A stretch of 64,000 nt of DNA from Litomosoides sigmodontis. Taxonomy: Eukaryota > Nematoda > Chromadorea > Rhabditida > Onchocercidae. The notes below the pieces were generated by a model. It ran no database searches, was not told where the DNA came from, and worked only from the letters and a program-made list of their open reading frames with translations. Shown here in pieces: positions 22,191 through 35,166 of this stretch (the stretch's first letter is position 1; every line of letters begins with the position of its first letter). The translations under genes were made by a program, and so were the position numbers. The stretch lies in the NCBI GenBank assembly GCA_963070105.1, contig OY718806.1:5911865-5975864 (forward strand), read 5' to 3'.

Positions 22191-23040
22191 AGATACCTGC
22201 CATAATAATAAAAGGCACACAACCTGCAAAAGTGAATCTAGAGAAACTTCTCAAGGAAATGGAAGGAATGGAAAAGTAAAAAAAGACGTTTCTGTTGCAA
22301 GAGTCTGCATTATGCTCTGACTAGTATGGTCGGACCCTCGAAGATGTCAAATCTGATAAGCAAGTCTGCCGAACCGGTACATAATAAAGCTTATCAACAA
22401 AGTGCGAAAATTAGACTTGTCACCGCCGAGTTTACAACAACATGAACAGCTGCAAACGGAATGCGAAACCAGAAGAAGAGCCATTAAAGAATGTGCAGAA
22501 CTGCTCGAAATTCATTTTGGCATTATCCAAGTTTCTAGCTAACGCAGGAATGAAATGCAGAAATATAATTTCAAAGGCTCCGCGAAGCGGAGGAATTTAT
22601 GAGCGACTATAATTAAAAGAACCTTTAGAAGAGCCATAGGCAGGAAACTACCACAGGATAACGCTATGGTTGGAAGTAGAAGACATGCTCCCTCACTTGT
22701 GCAAACTTCGACGATTCTATAATATTAAGTCCAGTTGATTTTTTATCGCCAAATGCTCCCTTAACAACCCTTACTCAGTAAGAAAGACGATGAAGGTGAA
22801 CATCTATCTTCCTTATAAACTGAGAAACTTCTCAAGTGTTGATCAAGTACCATGGAATCTCTGCTGTACCAGCTAGAAATCAAACGAGACGAAGTCATCA
22901 ACTGCCTCAAATGCAATCAATGAAGAACTTAGTGCTCGACGAACCAGGAGAAGGCAACAAAGGTCAACAGAAACAAGAAGCAAACCAAGTCTCTTAAAGC
23001 AAACCAAGTCTGTTATAACGGTATTTCATAATCTATAAGA
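22191..23040 (+). pseudogene. BEL/Pao-type gag fragment, degenerate, plus orientation
   Basis: Plus-strand sequence after the primer-binding-like site. It can be read in pieces as a gag N-terminal region: about 22405-22545 gives INKVRKLDLSPPSLQQHEQL, then a helix-rich run ending near FGIIQVSS and a stop. The same layout (LQQ-x-E-x-L-Q, charged helix, then a short stretch) occurs at the start of the minus-strand copy near 25.9 kb. Stops and frameshifts break it throughout. From 22264 onward it is the left arm of the long inverted repeat. The gag assignment for this fragment rests on its resemblance to the right-hand copy and on the adjacent primer-binding-like site. Confidence 0.45.
22264..23040. 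repeat. Long inverted repeat, left arm
   Basis: 777 nt whose reverse complement is 24053-24810. By eye the arms are almost identical; the clear difference is a 19-nt extra copy of a CAAACCAAGTCT-containing word near 22981-23010 in this arm. The arms end sharply at both sides. Confidence 0.85.
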
Positions 23041-24052
23041 CAAGTTAAATAGCTGAACGGAATCCATTTAATATCCTTGACAGGTGGAATTGCAAGGGTA
23101 TTCCAATTTGGAACGATACTTCAATCCAGGCTCATCTACCTATTAGAAACCACAGCCGAATACGGGTTGTAAAATGTAACAATTGCGCCAGCTCAAACTT
23201 CTCCAAATAAATGGAAATCGACGACGGAAAACTCATCAGTATTGGTCGCTATCTTCATCACAACAAGGAAACGAAGAAGCTTGACAAATCGTTAGATATT
23301 GATCACGCTTGCTGTTATCTTAATACTACTCATCAGATTAATGGTGATCAGGTTGAAATCTGAATTGTTTAATTCTATAATTTGTGTTAAGCCCTATAAA
23401 GGGGAATTTTCGAAACTAGTTAGGAATCAGTTAGGAATGTCGAAAACTCAAAATAAGGTCTACACAAATTAGAGAGATCTGTAAATCATTTGTTAGCAAG
23501 AGGATTGGTATAGATCTATCTAGCCCTTTGCTATATTCAACCCGATATCACACAGTAACAATGAACCCTTTTGAATTTGATCGTCGCTGATCGCTTGTTT
23601 CCAAATGGTGCAGTTTCTATCTTTCGGATGCAATTTTATTTGTAAAAAAGCCTTCTCTATGTTGATATTATCAAGGTTATCATTGCACGGAAGCATAACA
23701 ATAGTCTAACTATATCTGGGAGCGTTATCGGTCTCCGATACAAAAATTCATTAAAGTTTTTCATTCTATTAGAGTGGGCTGACGTATCGCAAGCTATTCT
23801 CAATTTAGTTGTTGTTTTTTCATGATGAGGTAAGTAATGTCGGGAAAGCCGAGAGAAACTTATAAAAATCTATACGATTGCTCACATCATCTACAAGCTA
23901 TAAAAATCTATAGTCAGCCGCCTTGTGGAATTAGTTAACTACCAAAAAAACTTGTAAATGATGTGAGCGATCGCCTTTGGTAAGATGTTGGAATCGATTG
24001 CAAGATACGCGATATATAAATGTAACAATCTTATGTTGATTAAATGATGAGA
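23041..24052. other. Spacer of the long inverted repeat
   Basis: About 1.0 kb between the arms. No coding exon seen. It contains a smaller internal inverted match: an ATTGCTCACATCAT word near 23877-23892 and its complement AATGATGTGAGCGAT near 23956-23970, with flanking repeated TATAAAAATCTATA words. Confidence 0.6.
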
Positions 24053-24810
24053 TCTTATAGATTATGAAATACCGTTATAACAGACTTGGTTTGCTTCTTG
24101 TTTCTGTTGACCTTTGTTGCCTTCTCCTGGTTCGTCGAGCACTAAGTTCTTCATTGATTGCATTTGAGGCAGTTGATGACTTCGTCTCGTTTGATTTCTA
24201 GCTGGTACAGCAGAGATTCCATGGTACTTGATCAACACTTGAGAAGTTTCTCAGTTTATAAGGAAGATAGATGTTCACCTTCATCGTCTTTCTTACTGAG
24301 TAAGGGTTGTTAAGGGAGCATTTGGCGATAAAAAATCAACTGGACTTAATATTATAGAATCGTCGAAGTTTGCACAAGTGAGGGAGCATGTCTTCTACTT
24401 CCAACCATAGCGTTATCCTGTGGTAGTTTCCTGCCTATGGCTCTTCTAAAGGTTCTTTTAATTATAGTCGCTCATAAATTCCTCCGCTTCGCGGAGCCTT
24501 TGAAATTATATTTCTGCATTTCATTCCTGCGTTAGCTAGAAACTTGGATAATGCCAAAATGAATTTCGAGCAGTTCTGCACATTCTTTAATGGCTCTTCT
24601 TCTGGTTTCGCATTCCGTTTGCAGCTGTTCATGTTGTTGTAAACTCGGCGGTGACAAGTCTAATTTTCGCACTTTGTTGATAAGCTTTATTATGTACCGG
24701 TTCGGCAGACTTGCTTATCAGATTTGACATCTTCGAGGGTCCGACCATACTAGTCAGAGCATAATGCAGACTCTTGCAACAGAAACGTCTTTTTTTACTT
24801 TTCCATTCCT
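24053..24810. repeat. Long inverted repeat, right arm
   Basis: 758 nt, the reverse complement of 22264-23040. It lies downstream (in minus orientation) of the gag remnant at about 25.0-26.0 kb, so the two BEL-like pieces face each other with this shared block inside. Confidence 0.85.
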
Positions 24811-26035
24811 CGTTCTTATATCCCTGCTTTAGACAATTAAGACAGCAGTTGCTCCTATTTAGGGGGGCAGCGGATAATTCTTACATTCATTATCCCAATG
24901 GTTTCCTTTGAAAAACGTATAAGACCTCTTTTCATCTTGATTTGCGGTTGCGATTTATTTGGATTCACTTAGTCTGAATCGTTTAATTGAAGCCAAAACT
25001 GCAGTCTTATCTTTTATATCTTCGTAATTCTGTTTTTTTCCTTATTTTCTATTGATTTACCTTCCTTCCCATAGGATAAATATCTGTTCACTTCGATATT
25101 TATATGAACCAACTCATTTATTAGTTCTTGGAGCTTACTTGTCGACCATGGTTCCTTTCGCTTTTGCTGATAAATTTTGTTTGATATCCGTGTAGGTGAT
25201 TTATTTTGTATCACAGTTTCGATGCTATTATGTTTGATATCTTCTCCCATCGTTTCTAACTACTACCTTAGTATTCTTTCAACCGTTTCTACAACTGATT
25301 TCCACTCTTGGTTATTTCTTTCGATTGCTCGTAACTCGGCGTATAACGAATCCTTTATAATTGACGAATGGGCGAATTTTTCGATAAGCGCTCTCCTTCG
25401 GGGCGATATCATATCCCTTGACAGCTAATAGCGCATTTTTTCTTAAACAGGACATTAAATAATTAAATTGCTGTATGCCAGATATCGCTTGAAGATGTAC
25501 TGCTGCCTCAAAAGTATTCCAAAATTTTCGCCAGGATTTAGGATCTCCACTAAACAAAGGTAACTGTAACAGTGGTAAGCTTACTGTCACATTACACGAG
25601 GAAGTCTCTTTTGGCTGACAATTTCCTTTCATATCCCTTTGATTCAATTGTTGGAGAGCCACCTCACGATCATCAAGATGTATATTTAGCACTGCCACAG
25701 TGCCTTTAGCTTCACTAATTAAAATTACAATACCTTCAGAATCATTTACCATTTCGGCATATTTATGCTCCTCATCCCTTCGTTGTTATCGGTTGGAGAT
25801 TTTACCAATGTATTGCAACCAGTTCTGATTGGTTTCTTCCAACGCACCGACTTGCACTTCTAGTAGTGTTGCTTTTTCTTTGATAATTCTTCTAAATCTG
25901 TCTTCCTTTTGCAACTCTTCACATTGTTGAAGTTCACGGTAGCGATTCTAATTCTCACGCGTCGCTTGATGATTTCTTTTGTATCGGTTCAGCAGGCTTG
26001 ATTATCAGACTGTTGTTTCCCGGCTCGATGCACCA
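24811..26035 (-). pseudogene. BEL/Pao-type LTR retrotransposon gag remnant
   Basis: Minus-strand remnant of a retrotransposon gag. After the primer-binding-like site at 26035-26018, the frame gives a helix-rich segment (LLEVQVGALEETNQNWLQYI), is broken by a stop near 25790, and reopens at 25752. It then carries LPLFSGDPKSWRKFWNTFEA and QFNYLMSCLRKNALLAVKGY. This is the P-x-F-x-G-D-x-x-x-W-x-x-F-W-x-x-F-x-x-x-V core of the gag region of BEL/Pao elements (Pfam DUF1759). Shortly after, the frame shifts at about 25395-25410, and a further open piece continues to 25014. No protease, reverse transcriptase or integrase is recognisable, so it is truncated and inactive. Confidence 0.75.
26018..26035 (-). 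other. Retrotransposon primer-binding-like site, minus orientation
   Basis: On the minus strand TGGTGCATCGAGCCGGGA matches the complement of a tRNA 3' end with CCA; an acceptor stem of GCAT type would suggest tRNA-Gly, which is inference. It sits directly before the gag remnant, as expected for an LTR element. Confidence 0.65.
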
Positions 26036-26798
26036 ATTAATCCGGAACGATTGGGACTTCATTAATTTATATGCTTGCACGTGCACAATTCCTTTTATTG
26101 GAGGATTTGTTTAGTTCCAGTAGGAGAACAGCAAGCGACGGAATGACACTTGATGGCTGAGAGTTCGAAACAGAACAGAATGATTGTTGCGGGCAAAAAT
26201 GGGAAGCGCACTTGTGTTTGTTGGTGGGATTGAGAATTGGATGTACAGAGTTGCTGTCAAAATGAAGTAAGTAGCAGTTGGGGAAGCGTTGTAAACAGTA
26301 CCAGCACAAAAATGAAAACGAGAAGAGTGAGCATCCTCCTATCTCACCGGTATTTATACGTCTGGTGCGGAGGGTTGATCAAAATGAGCAGCACCGGAAA
26401 ATACTAGTGCATTTACTTCGTGTTACAATTGGAGACATAAGATTCGAAGCTCTGAAAAAAAAAAACAGTTTTTAACTACAGTATACAGGACAAGTCGATA
26501 CCGACAATGTCTTAATGATCAGGTAACGGAACTTCTAGCAGACTATAATCTGTGTTAAATTTATCTCGACTTTACCGACGGGTCAATAATAATCAAGAGT
26601 CAACTTCAACTCCCAATCCACTTCGTAATTTTTCATAATTGCGATCAAATTCTTATCGTGCATCGTTGTACCACAAGCAGCATTCCAGCACTACTTATAT
26701 TCTAAACTAATTCACATAGTGTTAATCCATTATTGTAAACGGTATTTCTTCTTCAACAAAGCAGTTATCCGTAATAATCTTCGGCTGCATGAATATTC
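26036..26798 (-). mobile_element. Presumed 5' LTR region of the minus-strand BEL-like remnant
   Basis: Sequence immediately upstream (minus sense) of the primer-binding-like site and thus expected to hold the 5' LTR. I cannot fix the outer border, and no full-length second copy is visible in the window. No convincing gene lies here. Confidence 0.35.
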
Positions 26799-26901
26799 GT
26801 GTATCCAACAAGAAATTCTCTAAATTCACGATAAACACGGAGTTAACAATTACCATTTAAAGATGTTTTGCTGTCTGCTGTACTTTTTTTTCTAGTTTAA
26901 A
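26799..26901. repeat. Direct repeat, right copy (LTR-like piece)
   Basis: The second copy of the 103-nt segment at 22050-22152, same orientation. The two copies bracket the whole BEL-like region. Confidence 0.6.
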
Positions 26902-29060
26902 CATGTAAATTCAAAGAACACCCGTAGAATATTTCGACCATTATCAATAGGTAGGAGATATCTTGAGACAATTCACATTCGTTCATTTGAACTGAGAAGA
27001 TCGATAAATTCAGCGGGTCCTGAATTTATCAATTTTCCCTTATATCTGGATTATTATGGTGAATAATTCATTATAGATTTGTAATTATTGATGTTGCAGT
27101 TGAGGGAAATAAATCTTTCGCAGTAACATTGAAGTCGTTTTATTAGCAATAACAATAACAATAACAGTTTCCACTGGAAACAAACACTCTGAATACCTAA
27201 CTAATGCTAAAAAATAATGAGACGAGATGGAGGATGCTTATGCCCCTTGACCTATTTGTTTTCGCTAACGTTGCATAGCTGGCAGTTCTCACTCGGATCT
27301 TCATTATGTCTCTTAAATTCAACATGAGTCAATTTTCCCCAGCTTTTCTTCACCTGTTGGAATAGAGGATAGCAGAGGCCTCGAAGTTGTACTCTCATGA
27401 GAAAAATCAGTGGAAGGGTTGTTTACTTGTCCAAGGACAAACAAGGCGAATATTTCTAATACATTAAAAGGACGTCCCTCTCACTCATATTTATGGCAAG
27501 TTCGAAATAGTGGCACCTTCAATTGCGAAGATGCACAGAACAAAAAAACCACTTACCAGGCTAAACATAACTGTACAAAACTGATTTGGAAGAAAACTCT
27601 CATGTTACTAGAAGGAAAGGCCTCAACCCTTATGGCTCCCAGGTTCGATGTTCTTTTCTGAAGTTAACGACGAGTAACAAACATAAGGGACATCGTTAAT
27701 CTAAGAGTGGAAGCCCTCGCAATTGAGAAAAGACAAACATTCTTCGCGGTTTTTCTTTGCTTTTCTTGCAAAGATACCTTTGTTCTAAAAAAAGTTTCCT
27801 TTAAAACTGAATAATTGTATTAGCGGAGACATTTAAGTAAAAAACTTTATTCCCACAAAAACGAACTTGTGTTAATAAAAACATTCCGTTAAAACACATC
27901 AATCGTAGAACAGGATTCCGTCAATACTGGACAACGAAATAAGCAAATCAACAAACCAAACAAAAGCTCAATAAGACGTGAGCCCAAGTGCACCAAGCTG
28001 CACGAAAACGATATTATAAATTTAAATTCGAAAACACGTTGTGAGAAAGCACCAGCATCAACAAAAACAACGACAAAAAAGATCTGATGCAATAGCAAAG
28101 TTACCTTTTATCTCCGTCTGAGACAACAACCAAAATGCCATGTTCTAGACTTCACTAAACTGCGACCAACCACAGCTGCTACCTCCTCCCATTTCCACCC
28201 CTCTCTTTTCCTTCATTGTTTTTATTTGAGAAAGACATACTGCATCCAACAATTCGGGATATGTAAGCTTTTTGAGTGTAATAAGTCAAAGCTCTATTAA
28301 ATACAGGTTAAATACATCTAAATACATCAAAAAAACTCAAAAATTGAAGCCGTACTCTTCCTCCTCACTTTTTGTGATCCACTTTTGCTAAACAAATTCT
28401 ATTTATTGAGTTCTGAAGAGAAACAACCAGACGGGAAAGTAGAAAATGTAGGCTACGATTTGCTTTACGAGTAATATAATTCCTGCACATTGTATCATGA
28501 TCTACATAATAAAAACTCATCTAAAAAAGGAAATTACTAGCGAAACCAACTCTTAAATTAAAGATAAACAGTAAATACGTAAATTCACAGAAAAAGAAAC
28601 ACACAAACGCTCAAATATAATTCATGGTACAAAATTTTGATAATAACAGGTCAAATACGATATAAAGAATCAAACCAAAACCAGACAGGTACAACCATTC
28701 TTTGGAAACACTCGGTAATAATGTACGACCACACAGACATACCACACAGATTTGGATGTTAGAGTTGGCATTGGTCTTCACAGCTGAAACCTAACAGAAA
28801 TTGCATTTACACGCAAAAATATCGCTTACCAAACTTATAATTAATCGTTAATTTATAACGAATAATGTGTTACCTAACTAATTCGAAAACAACCTAGCAA
28901 AAATCAACTATTATTGATTTGTCCTTAACCAAGTGAAAATTATGAGCAAATATACCTGAAAGCACATCAAGTCTTTTTGACTCCTCAGAATTTTCTCTTG
29001 CTGTTTTACAAAGCCAACTTTCAATTACTGACTGAAGACATATTCAAAGGCCCATCAAAA
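26902..29060. other. Intergenic, downstream of the PWWP2-like gene
   Basis: No supported gene. The stretch 27410-27661 (plus) and 27889-28098 (minus) are open but without recognisable motifs or clean splice context. The 3' UTR of the PWWP2-like gene should lie just below 29061 on the minus strand. Confidence 0.45.
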
Positions 29061-32000
29061 TCATATGCAGTAACTAACGGTGGTGGCATCACTTACACTC
29101 ACAGATTTCTTCGTGTCAAAAGCATCTGTTTTCGGAATAATAGATGCTTTGCTTGCGTTTCCTAAGCTAATTAACTCATCATAATTGCTAGTGACAGTTA
29201 CTACAGAAGTGATCGATGAAGGAGGATTAACCTCAGCCGACCCATCACCATTTGCTCTCGCTGATGGAATTACGGTTTTTACAATTTCCGCTCCCTCAGT
29301 TTCCTGAGTCTCAATTCTCGTAGCAACGATCTTCCTAAAACAAAGCAGAAAATAATGCAAGCCGTGTTTGAGAAAAAGCGAACAATTACAAAACAATACG
29401 GGATGAAAAATTAGTGCCAACCTTCGTCTGTGGGATGAGCCACTCGACGTCCTTTTCTTACATTTTGCAATGATGTTCACCTCGCCAAGGTCAACTTTTT
29501 CTTTTATAAGCACTTCGTGAACTTGCGAAGACAATTTGTTTTCAAAATAACCCCTAAGAGGAAGACAAGAGATGATCGCATTGGCGACAGCCTTATGGTA
29601 CTTGAGATCTGGACGCATGGGATTGAATCTGAACATAACAGGAGAAGTATAAGTGTAATGAGTGAAACGCAAAACATGCGACAATTCTACATTAATAGGA
29701 GACAGATTTTGAAAGAGAGGATCCTAATATCATTTTGATCAAAATACACAGTCTACTTCCATGTATTATACAACAAGATAACTTCCACAAACCTTGTTTC
29801 ATAGGAGTCAGTAAATTTTTCGATTCGAGCGAATTCGATAAAAGGAGTGTACGTATTGTCACCATACCACACAATGGATGCTCCACCTTTCTTATTTTCC
29901 TGTACAAATTCGTGAATCCGACCTGGCCAATATGGAAACATTCCATTCCTTGCCCATACAATGTCACCAATACTAAAGCCATTATTCTCCATCGCTGATG
30001 CTAGAAAGTTACCCGCAACCCGAGTTTTTGTTACACACCTGTCTTGAACACCTTCCTCTTCTCCAGTTTCTAAGATATTTTCCCACGGTGCACAATTTTT
30101 TATATTAACAAATTCATCTCTGTCACTTCCACGATCAAGGTGCTGAAAAAAATGATTAGGCATAAAGCTTAATTGAGGCATAATATGGCATAATTCATGT
30201 GAATCAAATCCTGAAACTCACTGTCTCTATTTGAACAAAACTTAGGTAATAAAAGTGTTATATATTTCACGGTATACAACAACTAATCTATAGATTTCTG
30301 CTGAAGAAGGTTGGCCATCAAACGATACGACAATAATAATGCAACAAAGAACTCACAGTGCTGATTTCTGTTGAAGTAGCTTTAATCATTGGCGGACATC
30401 CAGCATCCGAACGTCTTTGTGGGATTGGAGAACGAATTTTAAACACAGCTTTCTCGATAGCTGGTGGATAACGTAAATCCGGTATAGAACGCGCTAAAGC
30501 TTGTGCAGCACCGTCGGAAGTATTCACAGGTGAGGAATGACGCATTTCACATTTCTTTTGCAGAGGTGGATTCATTTCACACTTTTTTACTGGCTTCAGC
30601 ACAATTTTAATTGGAGGTCGACATTGATCATCGCGTTCCACATTATTTTCAGTTTCGGCTTTAGTTGAAGCAAGACGAGCATCCTCCCGTACATCACGTC
30701 CTTTCTTTTTTATTTCCGTAGACTGATGAGGATGAACAGGAGGGCTAGCAGTAAATTGAATAAGTGAACGGTCAACAGAAGGCATAGCAAATGACTGTTG
30801 GCGGGAGGAATCCACGCTTGGTGGACGAGAACGATGTCTGTAATAAAAATAAGTTACGAACAAGGTAGAGTATGGAAAGTAAAATACTAAAATGACAAAA
30901 GCAATTGTCTGAGTCTGAGATTCAATATTCACATTTTGAAATGGTGTTCATCTTAAGTCATACTGCTGGAATAAAGCGTTAGGGGAAAGATCTGAACATA
31001 ACAATCACCAATAAAAACGTGGAAACTGTATAAACAAACATACCCAGTCGGTGGACATATGTCATGCTCATTGGACTGCCGAACGAACGTCATGTGTAAC
31101 GAATCACTAACTGGTTTCCGTATCGAGTACTCGGTCGAAAAAGCCCTTCGAATTTTGTCACTTTTGAATCGACGCATGGACCCACCACTAACATTTCGTA
31201 TGTCCTTATTTTCAGCCTGCTCAGGATTGTTGTTCGGAAGTGAACCAACTGTTTTGCTGGATGCGCTGTTCTTTACCAAAGCCGAATTTCCCCGACGATT
31301 TTTTGTTGTTACCGAAGACGGCAAGCGATTCTCAAACAGTGGTGAAGAAAAATATGGAGAAAATATTCTAAACGATTTTACAAAAAGGTATTCCAGCGAC
31401 AATTGTTAATTCAATAAAAATGAACTTGATAAGAATTCTCCTGACAGCATAACGAGTGGTCATAATTATTTCCGACAAAATATGTTCACTATCTCAAAAC
31501 ATCCGTCCTCATTCTTAGTATGATAAGACCCTTATAGAAGACAGTTTGCACCATCTCAGAATAAGTAATCGTTTTCTAACATCATGCTTCACCCGGTCAA
31601 GCAATCCGTTTTCAAATCACTTGCCTAAAGTAATCACTATGTCAATTTCAATGCACCTTTGAGCTCTTTACATTAATACTTCAGCACAGTAATGGAACCA
31701 CGATATATTTCACGAAAGCAAAATGTAAATGAATGAATATAAGTTTATCCAATATCCCTGGACAGTGGCAGTTTTACTCAGTATTTTCGTAGTGAATGCC
31801 ACTCCAAAAACCTACCAACAAATCACTATTTCATTACCAATTTCTCCTTGAAATCATAAGCAATTTTTGAAACACTCAACTGATCACTCCTCCTATCTTG
31901 CACAAACACTTTTCAAAAGAGTGTAATTAGTTGTTTTCTCGTCAATGTATTTTGCAATTTGACAAAATGACTACTAACATCAAAGTTTCACCGCTTATGT

Positions 32001-35000
32001 AAAAAAATTAAGCGAGAGAAAAACTGTAATAGATTTTCCTTTTAAGTCGGAGCTGGATTAAAATCGAATCAAAAAAGATGTTCTTTTCTTAAATAACTAG
32101 CTTTCCTACTTTAAAGTCTTAGTAAACACACACAGCTCTTTAAACACATTCTCCTTCGTTCAAATATCGACATATCACATAAACAATAAAGTCCATATTT
32201 TCATTAAAAAATCCGAGTTCCTCATTATCCATTAAATCTCAACGAAACTTTGCCTGAGCATTGTTAGCAAGAAAAATTATGAACATTGAAGCAGATGAAA
32301 AATAGATTAAAAAAATGACATGAACATATACTAGATTTCAATCACTTTTTCATATTAAGAAGACAAAGAAATGACAAATGATGAAGTGTGCCTGCCATAC
32401 AATGATTAGTGACAATGTCCAGAGGAATAGTGAATGAAACTTTGCTATGTGAGAACTGTACTTTGAAAGACTTTGTTCTTTTATATTCAAACAGTATCTA
32501 AACAACAAATACCTTAGCATGTTTATGTGAAGGTTCAACGTTGCACAACCCTTTCGCTGAATCTGTAATTAAATTCCAATTAACCAGAGACGAATTTGAG
32601 ATAAATACCTTTAGATGATACACTGCAATCCAGCATAGAAATATTTCTAATACATTTATAATCGTTCTAGTTGAAAATGTGATAATGAAGTTTATCAATG
32701 AAATACCACTTGAAGGCCCGGGAAGAGGGTCGTACTCTGGTTCGAATAAATCCACTCCCGCGGGAACCAAGACGCTACAGGCACCACGTGGAACATATGC
32801 TTTTCTCTTATTCCTTCTTCGTAATGGTGCTGAACTCACGGAGGCATCTGAGGAATAATCTGCTGTTTCACCGCTTAAATGTTCGTCCAGTAATTCATAT
32901 CCAACCTCATCAACAACTATCTGCAACGGTAATCTTCAACCGATAGCCACTAGTTTTTTGGAAAAAGTCATTACGTAATCTCGAAGCCAGGCACAGTCTT
33001 CCACGGCATCATCGCATCTTTTCTCGTCCTAAGACATGGTCGTTACAGGATGAAGATTTCGAAGAGATCATTACTTTTCTAGAGAATGTCTAAACATCTG
33101 ACACTTTTTCGTTTTCTGAAACACGCGTCCTTATCATTCTCTTTGATCCATTGCGTTGTGATACAAAAGATTGCTTCTCAACGTAAGAAATGTAAAGCAG
33201 TGAGTAATCAACACGATGTACACTTGTGTAAACTACATATGGCAATAAGTTGAACCGAACCAAAAAAGCATGGTGTGACACGACAAACAAGCGGACGTTG
33301 GTGTATTCCGTTGTCCCAGGATTTGACAGTGGACTAAAGAAAAGTTCAGATGGAAAACACATGCATTTGAAAATTATCTAAGAAAATGTGAAGCAAAACA
33401 TCACCACTGACATTACTACTAGTATTAATAACGATACAGGCTAAGATGAAGGTAGAGAAAGAAACATGCATATCAGACAGTATTACACACTTAAAAAATA
33501 CAGAATGTTTTAAGAAAAAATGGTTCGTATAGGAACAATGGAAATAGTGAATAATGTAATCGAAGAAGTAAACATAACCGATTTTTTAATGTTATATTTT
33601 AATTAATTTGAAAAAAAAAACGAAGTCCAAGCAGTAAGCAAAATCTTGAAGGTTTAGAAGTCCAAGAAAAATTATTTGCAAATCCCAAGGGAAAAGTTGC
33701 GCATTAAAAAAACAAGAACTCATCAGCTAGTGAATTTATTTTGCTTCTCCATACTTGACCTTTTTTATAGTAAAGGAATGAAAATCCCCATTCTAAGTAT
33801 CAATGCCAGCTGTACTGGGCTAATGACTACAATTAGCGTTATTTAGCAAACTCAACCTCATTATATGTTTCTGACAACTTTCACTTTTTGTCAAAACATG
33901 AAACTAATATTTAGTCCGCAAAAGTCTAAAAAAAGAAAAGCAAATTGCAGCAGAAAAGTTAGAAAGGCATGGAAACCACTTTTAAAAAAAAAAGCAGTAA
34001 CTCTGAACATCGAAACGTGGAATCCGAAGGAATTTTCATAGCATCTATTCTGTCTAAATATTTCAGTTGCCTTAATAGCTGCAAAAAAAGAGACTGAAGT
34101 ACTTTAATCATCCCAAAATATTTATGAAAAAGCAAAACAGAAAAAAAAAACCATAGTTAGTTTTATTGAACTACTTCATTCTAATGCAAAATTCCCCATA
34201 AACATGCAGTTATTCATGCACAACCGTAATATTTAATTACTCTTCTCCTGAATATCATATCCTCTTCCAAAACTAGTAGCGAAGCACTCTAAACGCGACA
34301 GTGACGATACCGCTGATATCTAAGTAACTACCGGGTAAATTACTGCACCACAGTCGGTACAGCCAAAACATGCACCATAAAAACAGACCGGTTTTTCTGA
34401 AGGTGGTAACTGAGCCACTATACGTTTCGTCTCTTTGGGAATCGATTGCAGTTTTCGTTGGTTGACATTAACGAAGTGCTTGCGTGTTATCTCAAAAAAA
34501 TTAACGATCATAGCAACAGTCTTTTTGAAGTAACCTTAAAATTCATGATACACTAATTAAACGCACAACAAATACTTAAAATTCCCAATACACTGTAATA
34601 ATACCTTCATGATGAACTGAATCATGAAACTGTATGAAAGAAAAACTTGAAACAACCAATGAAAGCTCCAGAAGACTTGGTATGAAGTGTGACAAATACG
34701 TTGTGTACGTCTAATAAAATTAATGAGTAAGCAATATCAATTTAAATGAATTAACTATTTCGTTATCTGGAATCGCTTCCATGCAACTGGCACAAACCAT
34801 ACGACCGTTTTTGCGCATGTAGCTTCGAGCGCGCAGCTGAAGACCAGACGTAGTAAACCGCTCGCCAATTACAGATGTCCATTGGTCGATGATAGGTGCA
34901 TCAACATAGGCATTAACTGTTTCCCGAAATCTTGACATATCTTCACTGATGATACCTGGTGTTCCATTTTCACTGCAATTAACTAATGGATATCTAATCC

Positions 35001-35088
35001 TTGCATAAGCATATCTGTAAAAAACTTTACCTCAACATTCTGCCATCCTTAGCGCATTAATTAAAACATAAAAATATAACGCCCGTAG

Positions 35089-35166
<78 letters not shown>

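Noticed and set aside
29517..31409. Plus-strand open frames opposite the PWWP2 exons (29517-29738, 29735-29998, 31059-31409)
   Set aside because: They are antisense shadows of exons whose minus-strand frame carries the PWWP domain and in-phase junctions.
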